Below, piece by piece: positions 1-6,024 of a stretch of DNA of 7,955 nucleotides; position 1 is the first letter of the stretch, and each line of letters begins with the position of its first letter. Made by a program: the position numbers and the translations under genes. The notes beneath the pieces were generated by a model, which worked only from the letters and a program-made list of their open reading frames with translations, made no database searches and was not told where the DNA came from. Location of the stretch: contig CAZEJK010000237.1 in NCBI GenBank assembly GCA_964512045.1, forward strand, positions 1 to 7,955, written 5' to 3'. This DNA comes from CAZEJK01 sp964512045 (GTDB lineage: Bacteria; Acidobacteriota; Thermoanaerobaculia; Thermoanaerobaculales; Sulfomarinibacteraceae).

Positions 1-464
1 CGGCCAGCAAAGGTGATCGCCTCGCGGCCCACCTGCTCGGCGCAGACCCGTACGCACAGGCCGCAGAGCACGCACTCGTCGGGCTCGACGAGTGCCGGGA
101 AGCGGCTCTCGACGAGGCCATGGTCGTGTGCCAGGGCGAGGATTCGCTCGGACCTCGGGGCGCGGGTGAGCAGCAGCTCGATGGCGAGGCGGCGTGAGCG
201 GACCACAGCATCCGAGGCGGTGGCGATCTGCATGTCGGGGGCCACCGGGGTCGAGCAGGCGGGGACCAGGCCGGAGCGGCCGTTGGCCCAGGTGGCCTCG
301 ACCACGCACACCCGACAGGCGCCCACGGGCTCCAGCGACGCATGGTGGCACAGGGTCGGAACGGAGCTGCCGGCGGCGTGGATCGCCTGGATTACGGTGC
401 AGTCTGCTGGACAGGCGACAGGCTCGCCGTCGATGACGACTGTGATGTCGGTGCTGTTTCCCAC
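1..464 (-). CDS. NuoG/HoxU/HndD-type iron-sulfur protein, N-terminal part (runs off the window)
   Basis: This frame is open to the left edge, so only about 154 N-terminal residues are visible. It starts at GTG (462-464), four bases after the nuoF-like stop, with GGGAG at 472-476 seven bases upstream; no ATG is available in this frame. Residues about 5-80 form a plant-type [2Fe-2S] ferredoxin domain with Cys39-x10-Cys50-x2-Cys53-x16-Cys70. A [4Fe-4S] motif follows, Cys131-x2-Cys134-x2-Cys137-x3-Cys141. In complex I NuoG and in HndD a His-Cys3 cluster lies between these two; here residues 90-125 contain no cysteine, so that cluster is absent. The family acts as an electron-transfer wire next to NuoE/NuoF-type subunits. 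As the last visible gene of the operon it probably joins the NADH module to the molybdoenzyme or to ferredoxin. The missing C-terminus could hold more clusters or a catalytic domain, so its full class (HoxU-like small subunit or a longer NuoG/HndD-like protein) is open. Confidence 0.85.
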   Translation of the reverse strand, partial: MGNSTDITVVIDGEPVACPADCTVIQAIHAAGSSVPTLCHHASLEPVGACRVCVVEATWANGRSGLVPACSTPVAPDMQIATASDAVVRSRRLAIELLLTRAPRSERILALAHDHGLVESRFPALVEPDECVLCGLCVRVCAEQVGREAITFAG

Positions 465-468
465 GGCT

Positions 469-2332
469 TCACTCCCGGATGACGGCGTCGTAACGGCACA
501 CGTCGACGCACACCCCGCAGCGCGTGCACAGGGTCGGATCGATGGTGTGGACCTCGTTTTTGGCGCCGGTGATCGCTCCCTCGGGGCACGAGAACAGACA
601 CACGCGGCAGCCGGTGCAGCGCACGGGGTCGACATGGTACTCGAGCAGCGCCTTGCACACCCGGCCCGGGCAGCGGTGCTCGTGGATGTGCGCCTCGTAC
701 TCGTCGCGGAAGTAGCGCAGCGTGGAGACCACCGGGTTGGCGGCGGTCTTGCCGAGGCCGCACAGCGAGCCCTCGGTGAGTGCGCCGGACAGCTCCTCGA
801 GCATCTCCAGGTGGGCCGGGGTGCCATGACCCGCGCAGATCTCCTCGAGCAGCCGGACCATCTGCGCCGTGCCGTCGCGGCACGGAGTGCACTGGCCGCA
901 CGACTCGGAGCGGCAGAAGTCGAGGAAGTACCGGGCCACGTCGACCATGCAGGTGTCCTGGTCCATCACCACCATGCCGCCGGAGCCCATGATCGAGCCG
1001 AGCTCGCCCAGAAGCTGGTAGTCCACCGGGGTGTCGAGCAGGTGGGCCGGGATGCAGCCGCCCGAGGGGCCGCCGGTCTGCACGGCCTTCACCGGCGTTC
1101 CCGACGAGGTGCCGCCGCCGATCTCCTCGACGATGGTGCGCAGAGAAATGCCCATCGGCACCTCGACCAGCCCGGTGTTCTGAACCTTCCCCACGAGGGA
1201 GAAGATCTTCGTCCCGGGGGCGTCCTCGGTGCCGATGGAGCGGAACCACTCGACCCCATTGCGGAGGATCTTGGGGACGGTGGCCCACGTCTCGACGTTG
1301 TTGATGGTCGTGGAGCGGCCCCACAGGCCCTTCTGCGCCGGGTACGGCGGCTTCGGCCGCGGGGTCCCGATCTGGTCCTCGAGGGAGGCGATCAGCGCCG
1401 TCTCCTCACCGCACACGAACGCGCCGGCGCCGAGCTTGACCTCCAGGTCGAAGTCGAAGCCGGCGCCGAACAGGTCGGCGCCGAGGTAGCCGCGGCGGTA
1501 CGCCTGGTCGATCGCCACCTGCAGCCGCTGGTGGGCGAGCGGGTACTCGGCGCGAACGTAGACCAGCCCGCGGCGGGCGCCGATCGCCCAGCCGCCGATG
1601 AGCATCCCCTCGATGACCGCGTGCGGGGTGCCCTCGAGCAGGGCGCGATCCATGAACGCGCCCGGGTCACCCTCGTCCGCGTTGCAGATGACGTACTTCT
1701 CGACAGTTTCCGTCTCGCCGCCTTCACAGGCCTCGGCTGGCCGGGCGTCGCGGGCGGCCCGCCACTTGAAGCCGGTGGGAAAGCCGCCGCCGCCGCGGCC
1801 GCGCAGGCCCGAGGCNNNNNNNNNNGTCGTCGGGCGTCATGGTGGTCAGAGCGCGCTCGGCGCCCTCGTAGCCGCCGAGGGCCAGGTAGCTGTCGATCTG
1901 GGCCGGATCGACGTCGCCGCACTCCTCGAGCAACGGCTTGACCTGTGGCTCGTGGAAGCGGTCCCACTCCTCGCCGGCGAGCCACTCGGCCACCGGTTGG
2001 CCGCCGATGACATGGTCGTGCACGATCCGCTCGGCGTACGACGGCTTGACGTGCTGATAGACGTCCAGGCGGCCGTCGCGCTCCACCTCGACGACAACGT
2101 CCATGCCGCACAGCCCGAGGCAGCCCACCTGCTGCAGGTCGCACTGACAGCCGCGACCGGAGACGCTCACGTCGCAGACGTCTTGCTTGAGGAGCTCGCC
2201 TCGCAGCGCCTCGATCACCTGCAGCGACCCGGCCGCCACACCGCCCGTGCCGACGCACACGCGGATCGAGGTCGTCGACCGTGCCGACGGCTGCACACAT
2301 TGCGCCGTGCTCGCCTTTACCGCGTCGCTCAT
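469..2332 (-). CDS. nuoF: NuoF/HndC-type NADH-binding flavoprotein, interrupted by a sequencing gap
   Basis: The start is ATG at 2330-2332, overlapping the nuoE-like stop (ATGA), with GGGAG at 2338-2342. The first piece (1826-2332, 169 residues) is a thioredoxin-like [2Fe-2S] domain. The second (469-1815, 448 residues) is the NuoF body. They are separated by 10 Ns, which put them out of frame in the given sequence; both join at codon boundaries, so the break looks artefactual. The body shows the FMN/NADH-binding glycine loop (GLRGRGGGGFPTG), NADEGDPGAF, GAGAFVCGEETALI and the [4Fe-4S] motif SCGQCTPCRDG plus a later SLCG cysteine. Two more [4Fe-4S] motifs (CTGCRVCLFSC, CTRCGVCVDVC) form a ferredoxin tail, as in HndC-type proteins. 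Family knowledge says it exchanges hydride with NAD(P)H through FMN in the cytoplasm. In this operon it most likely links the molybdoenzyme to the NAD(P)H pool. The N-terminal domain has Gly31 where the second cluster cysteine is usual. It is probably not true complex I, because no membrane Nuo genes are visible. Confidence 0.93.
1816..1825. other. Assembly gap (10 Ns) inside the nuoF-like gene
   Basis: Ten Ns separate two codon-phased halves of the same gene: ...TMTPDD before the gap and ASGLRGRG... after it, in minus-strand sense. Because both flanks end exactly on codon boundaries, the true insert should be a multiple of three, so 10 is a placeholder length. Relatives, from memory, have about six residues between the matching positions (pattern V-[IL]-x-E-[VI]-K), which predicts about 18 missing bases. 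Confidence 0.95.
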
Positions 2333-2838
2333 GACGGCTCCCTGCCGTCGGCTTCGGAGTCCTTGCGGTACGGCTTGAGCAGGTGCTTGACCTTCTTCGG
2401 GTGGACGCACGCGTGGGTGTCGTCGCCGATCACCACAACCGGCGCCAGGCTGCAGGCGCCGACGCAGCGGACCGACTCGAGGGTGAACTGCATGTCCTCG
2501 GACGTGTGGCCCTCCGAGCAGCCGAGCTGCTGCGAGAGCTCGTCCATGACGCGGGAGGCGCCCTGGACGTGGCAGGCGGTGCCCATGCATACCCGCACCA
2601 GGTGCCGGCCACGCGGCTCCAGGCTGAAGTGGTTGTAAAACGTCGCGATCGCGTAGATCCGCTCAAGCGAAAAGCCGGTCTGCTCGGCGACCCGTACGAG
2701 AGCCTCCTCGGGCAGGTAGTTGTACCGGTCCTGGACGGCGTGGAGGATGCCGATCAGGTTGCCTTCCGGGGTCGCGAACTGGCCAACGATCGCATCGACG
2801 GCCGAGGTATCGATCTGATGAGTCGGCGGAGTGCTCAT
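2329..2838 (-). CDS. nuoE: NuoE/HndA-type [2Fe-2S] subunit
   Basis: This is a 169-residue protein, a usual length for the NuoE/HndA family. The start chosen is ATG 2836-2838, which overlaps the preceding gene's stop as ATGA and has GGAG eight bases upstream; a longer open frame to 2943 would run into the ferredoxin gene without family similarity. Residues 12-75 are the helical domain with the typical LIGILHAVQDRYNYLPEEAL and YAIATFYNHFSL segments. Residues 80-155 are the thioredoxin-like [2Fe-2S] domain with all four expected ligands: Cys84-x4-Cys89 (VCMGTACHVQGA) and Cys125-x3-Cys129 (CVGACSLAPV). The protein partners NuoF-type subunits, usually carrying the off-path N1a-type cluster, and recurs in NAD-linked hydrogenases, formate dehydrogenases and electron-bifurcating complexes. 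Its stop overlaps the nuoF-like start by four bases, consistent with translational coupling and 1:1 assembly. Confidence 0.95.
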   Translation of the reverse strand: MSTPPTHQIDTSAVDAIVGQFATPEGNLIGILHAVQDRYNYLPEEALVRVAEQTGFSLERIYAIATFYNHFSLEPRGRHLVRVCMGTACHVQGASRVMDELSQQLGCSEGHTSEDMQFTLESVRCVGACSLAPVVVIGDDTHACVHPKKVKHLLKPYRKDSEADGREPS

Positions 2839-3341
2839 CGCAACGGCTCCGAGACCTGACTGGCGGTGGCAGAGCGCTTCAGCTTCGCCACGTCCTGCTT
2901 GCGCACCCACTGCAGCGAGCCGGTCACGCAGCCGGTGACGCACGCCGGCTCGAGCCCGGCGTCGAGCCGGTCGCGGCAGTGGTCACACTTGACCACGCGG
3001 CCAAGCTCCTCGTCCCACTGCGGGATTCCCCAGGGGCAGGCGGTCATGCACGCCGTGCAGCCGATGCAGGTGTCGCCGTCGACCCAGACGATCCGGTCGG
3101 ACTCGCGCCGGCGCATCGCGCCGGTGGGGCAGGCAGAGACACACCAGGCCGTCTCGCAGTGGAAGCACGGCATGAACACGAACTGCATCCGTGGCGCTCC
3201 GGCCACAACCTCGGGGCCGACGGTCATGATCTCGCCGAGCCGGGGGCCCGGCTTCAGGTCGTGGTGGATCTTGCAGTGCACCTCGCACGCCTTGCAACCG
3301 ATGCAGCGGCGCTGGTCTTGGTAGATGGTCCATTCACTCAT
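2835..3341 (-). CDS. Four-cluster [4Fe-4S] ferredoxin subunit of PsrB/PhsB/DmsB type
   Basis: This 168-residue protein has sixteen cysteines arranged as four [4Fe-4S] sites: C13-x2-C16-x2-C19-x3-C23, C59-x2-C62-x4-C67-x3-C71, C92-x2-C95-x2-C98-x3-C102 and C119-x2-C122-x11-C134-x3-C138. That layout is the signature of electron-transfer subunits of the DMSO reductase superfamily (PsrB, PhsB, DmsB, NrfC, TtrB). No Tat or Sec signal precedes the first cluster, which begins at residue 13, so it should be cytoplasmic. Start: ATG 3339-3341 with GAGGAG at 3348-3353, six bases upstream, overlapping the stop codon of the molybdoenzyme gene. In known relatives this subunit carries electrons between the Mo subunit and an NrfD/PsrC-type quinone-reactive anchor. 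Here NuoE and NuoF follow instead, which suggests it relays electrons to or from the NADH module. The exact partner chain is inferred. Confidence 0.94.
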   Translation of the reverse strand: MSEWTIYQDQRRCIGCKACEVHCKIHHDLKPGPRLGEIMTVGPEVVAGAPRMQFVFMPCFHCETAWCVSACPTGAMRRRESDRIVWVDGDTCIGCTACMTACPWGIPQWDEELGRVVKCDHCRDRLDAGLEPACVTGCVTGSLQWVRKQDVAKLKRSATASQVSEPLR

Positions 3342-3351
3342 CGCTGTCTCC

Positions 3352-5469
3352 TCACGCGCGCTCGATGGTCACGAACGTGTCGGTGACCGGGCAGTTGCCG
3401 CCGACCGCGACCTTGAGCGCGTCCCGGGCCAGCGTGACGTCGGAGAAACCCTGCTGGTAGGAGCGGGTCCGCGCAGGCACCGGATCGCCAAACCCATGCA
3501 GCGTGAACGCCACCTCGGGGTGGACGAGCTCGCACAGCTGGAGGTAGCCGGTCGCGCTGGCGCCGTTCGAACGGATGACCACCCGGTCACCGTCCGACAG
3601 GCCGAGCTTGTGTCCCTGCTCTGAGTTGATGACGATCGGGTTCGACGGGCACTGCTCGCGCAGGATCGGGTTGTTGGCGGTGGTGCGTCCCTGGGTGTGG
3701 ACGGCCACCTTGCCGGTGATCAGGCGGAACGCGCCATCGGGTGGCGCCTGGCCCGGGGAGTACCGCGCCCAGCTGGGGATGCCGGCGTCCTCGAGAGCGG
3801 AGCTGACCAGCTCGATCTTTCCGCTCGGGGTCGGGAGCTTGAGGCCAGTGCGGCGGTCATACCAGATCTCCTCGTCGGTGAGCGCGACCTCGCCGGTGGC
3901 CTCGAAGCTGGACGGCGTGACGCCGTCGACGTCGGCAAGCGCCCACTCGAGGTAGTCGTCAATCGTCTCGTACGGGAAGTAGTGGCCGAGGCCCAGGCGC
4001 TCGGCGAGCTGCTTGTAGATCCACCACCGAGGTCGTGAGTCGAACCGGGGCTCCACAGCCTGCTGGCGCAGCGCCAGCTTCGGCTTCAGACCGGCGCGAA
4101 CGATCGGGTTGTCGGTGCGCTCGAGGAAGGTGCACTCGGGCAGCACCACGTCCGCGTTCCAGCCGGTCACCGACCAGTTGACGTCGAACGACACCGTCAG
4201 ATCGAGGCAGTCGAGGGCTGTCTTGAACCGGTCGGGGTTCGGCAGGCTGGCCATCGGATCGTGGCGCATCACCAGGTACGCCTTGATCGGGTACGGCTGG
4301 CCGGTGCACGCCACCTCCGGGATCGTCTGTACCAGCCCCCACCCCTTGCCGAGGTGGTGGATGTCCGAGCCGATACCGTCGCAGCGGAGCTGAAACTCCG
4401 GCTCCGGCACGGTGGCGGCCAGCGTGCGCAGCGTGACGCCGCAGTCGCCGGCGCCCTTGGCAAACACGAGCCCGCCGGGCGCCTCGTAGGTGCCGAGGAG
4501 TGCGTTCAGGGCGTAGATCGCCCGTCGCAGGTAGAAGTCGTTCTCACCCCAGGCAGTCATCCATCCCGGATGGACGATCACGTGGGGTGCGGCCGCCGCC
4601 AGGTCGCGGGCGAGGCGGACGATCGCTTCGGCCGGAACGCCGGAGGCCACCTCCGCCTCGGCTGGAGTCCACGGTGCGACCGCCTCCTGGAGAGCCTCCA
4701 GGCCGGTCACCCAGTCGTTGACGAACTGACGGTCGTACAGCTCCTCGCGGAGCAGCACGCGCAGCAGCGCGAGCACGATGGCATAGTCCGAGCCGGGGCG
4801 CACGACGTGGAAGTCGGTGGCCTTGGAGGCGGTGACGTTGAACCGGACGTCGAAGAACGTGAACCGGTCGCCGCGGCAGACCAGGTCGATGACATGGCGC
4901 GCCTCGCCGGTACCGAGGCTCTCCAGCAGGTTGCGGCCGAACGCCACCAGGTGGCGGCACCGTCCGTAGTCGTAGACGACCGTGTTGCGCGCCAGCCCGG
5001 CGAGGGTGCGGTGGGCGTTGTGCACCGAGTTCGAGCAGGTGGCGTGGTGGGTGAAGTGGTTCGGCGACCCGAACGCCTTGAGGAACGCGGTGTGGAAGTC
5101 GCGGTGCGGCCCGCCCCGGTCGGACAGGACCACTGCCTGGGGGCCGTGCTCCGACCGGATCGCATCGAGCTTGCCGGCGACGTAATCGAGCGCCTCCTCC
5201 CAGGAGGCCGTCTTCCACCGTCCGGAGCCGCGCTCACCGTCCCGGATCACCGGGCACAGCGGACGCTCGCGATCGTTCTGAAAGGTGACGCCAGCAGCGC
5301 CCCTCGGACACAGCTGGCGGCCACCCAGCGCGTGCGGGTTACCCCAGATGTGGCGCACCTCGCCGCTGTCCACCTCGACTGAGATCGGACAGCGAACCGT
5401 GCACATCCCGCAGATGCTATAGACAGTCTTGGTGGCGGGCCGGGTCGACTCGTGGATGGTGTCACTCAT
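3352..5469 (-). CDS. Molybdopterin oxidoreductase catalytic subunit, PsrA/PhsA-like, no Tat signal
   Basis: This 705-residue protein belongs to the DMSO reductase superfamily. A [4Fe-4S] domain at the N-terminus has Cys20-x2-Cys23-x3-Cys27-x26-Cys54, the last in CPRG. Molybdopterin-binding domains follow (FGRNLLESLG at about 177-186, VVLPECTFLERTDNP at about 441-455), and the C-terminal dinucleotide-binding domain spans about 580-700 (FRLITGK, TTANNPILRE, LGLSDGDRV). Cys145, in HHATCSNSVHNAH, sits where the Mo ligand is expected. No His follows the Cys as in formate dehydrogenases, which argues against formate as substrate. Length and motifs fit best with polysulfide, thiosulfate or related reductases. 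The N-terminus has no twin-arginine signal and clusters start at residue 20, so the enzyme should be cytoplasmic, unlike the usual PsrA/PhsA. Start ATG 5467-5469 overlaps the preceding stop by four bases, with GGGAGAG about eight bases upstream. The ferredoxin subunit follows after 10 bases. Substrate and direction remain unknown; a sulfur oxyanion or polysulfide is a context-based guess. Confidence 0.93.
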   Translation of the reverse strand: MSDTIHESTRPATKTVYSICGMCTVRCPISVEVDSGEVRHIWGNPHALGGRQLCPRGAAGVTFQNDRERPLCPVIRDGERGSGRWKTASWEEALDYVAGKLDAIRSEHGPQAVVLSDRGGPHRDFHTAFLKAFGSPNHFTHHATCSNSVHNAHRTLAGLARNTVVYDYGRCRHLVAFGRNLLESLGTGEARHVIDLVCRGDRFTFFDVRFNVTASKATDFHVVRPGSDYAIVLALLRVLLREELYDRQFVNDWVTGLEALQEAVAPWTPAEAEVASGVPAEAIVRLARDLAAAAPHVIVHPGWMTAWGENDFYLRRAIYALNALLGTYEAPGGLVFAKGAGDCGVTLRTLAATVPEPEFQLRCDGIGSDIHHLGKGWGLVQTIPEVACTGQPYPIKAYLVMRHDPMASLPNPDRFKTALDCLDLTVSFDVNWSVTGWNADVVLPECTFLERTDNPIVRAGLKPKLALRQQAVEPRFDSRPRWWIYKQLAERLGLGHYFPYETIDDYLEWALADVDGVTPSSFEATGEVALTDEEIWYDRRTGLKLPTPSGKIELVSSALEDAGIPSWARYSPGQAPPDGAFRLITGKVAVHTQGRTTANNPILREQCPSNPIVINSEQGHKLGLSDGDRVVIRSNGASATGYLQLCELVHPEVAFTLHGFGDPVPARTRSYQQGFSDVTLARDALKVAVGGNCPVTDTFVTIERA

Positions 5470-5993
5470 GATGTTGTCTCTCCCGGAATCTCGAAGGCGG
5501 GTTGGGGCTCACCGCATCCAACCGAGCGCAGGGCCACGCCGAGGAGCAGCCGCCAGGCGATGTAGAGCATCACCAGCGGCGCCAGCGGGCCGAGCTCGAG
5601 CGGGCCGATCGGGAACCGCACGCTCGCGAAGTGCATCTGTATCCAGCCGGCCGCAAAGAACGCGGGCCACAGCGATCCCATCGCCCACGCAGCGTTGAGA
5701 AAGAAGCTCCGACCGAACGCCTCGTTGGCGAGCCGGTTGCACGCGCGGTAGGCGTCGCCGTCGCCGGCTGCCAGCGCCTGCTGCGAGAGCTGCTGATAGT
5801 GCCGGGCCTCTTCAGTGGAGGCCGTCCCGGCGCTGCCCGCGATACGTCGGGTCACGGCCAGCGTGGCGATGCTGGCAGCGGAGGCGGCCAGCGCGAGCAC
5901 CGCCGTGCCGAGCAGGTAGCCCACGACCGGGCCGGTACCGGTGGCAAACAGCGCCAGCAGCGTCCGGTCGATGACGGTGAGGATCGAGGTCAT
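5466..5993 (-). CDS. Unrecognised 175-residue membrane protein coupled to the molybdoenzyme
   Basis: I do not recognise a family with confidence. Three hydrophobic segments are visible, at about 22-48, 97-120 and 134-157. A polar, probably helical stretch (about 50-94, rich in Ala, Gln, Glu and Arg) separates the first from the second, and the last about 15 residues are a polar tail. One span, a helical cytoplasmic stretch and then a pair of spans resembles the layout of small Oxa1-superfamily proteins (DUF106/EMC3-like), but this is only a topological similarity. No cysteine pairs or heme-ligand pattern stand out, so it does not look like an NrfD/PsrC quinone subunit. Start ATG 5991-5993 has GGAG at 6000-6003, six bases upstream. 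It lies 31 bases after the TauE/SafE gene and its stop overlaps the molybdoenzyme start (ATGA). Possible roles are a membrane dock for the complex, a helper of the permease, or an insertion or assembly factor. Confidence 0.85.
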   Translation of the reverse strand: MTSILTVIDRTLLALFATGTGPVVGYLLGTAVLALAASAASIATLAVTRRIAGSAGTASTEEARHYQQLSQQALAAGDGDAYRACNRLANEAFGRSFFLNAAWAMGSLWPAFFAAGWIQMHFASVRFPIGPLELGPLAPLVMLYIAWRLLLGVALRSVGCGEPQPAFEIPGETTS

Positions 5994-6024
5994 GATGCGC
6001 TCCGTTCTTCTGGGCGTTCCACGA

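Noticed and set aside
13..1941. Plus-strand open frame of 642 codons
   Set aside because: It is antisense to the NuoF-like and [2Fe-2S] genes, passes through the N run, and its Ala/Gly/Arg/His-rich product has no recognisable domain. Long antisense frames are expected in GC-rich coding DNA.
469..2838. Respiratory complex I (nuo) operon
   Set aside because: No nuoA-D or nuoH-N genes are visible, the NuoF carries an extra N-terminal domain and a two-cluster ferredoxin tail, and the genes follow a molybdoenzyme, so this is an accessory NADH module.
2839..2943. N-terminal extension of the NuoE-like frame by 35 codons
   Set aside because: It lies inside the ferredoxin gene and has no NuoE similarity; the internal ATG overlaps the upstream stop as at the neighbouring junctions.
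4261..5382. Plus-strand open frame of 373 codons
   Set aside because: It is a shadow of the molybdoenzyme gene: low-complexity Arg/Val/Gly composition, no family motif, and no better start signal than chance.
3352..5469. Formate dehydrogenase alpha subunit (Fds type), suggested by the NuoEF neighbours
   Set aside because: The putative Mo-ligand Cys145 is followed by Ser-Asn-Ser rather than His, and the subunit is followed by a PsrB-type ferredoxin subunit. I kept the broader molybdopterin oxidoreductase call.
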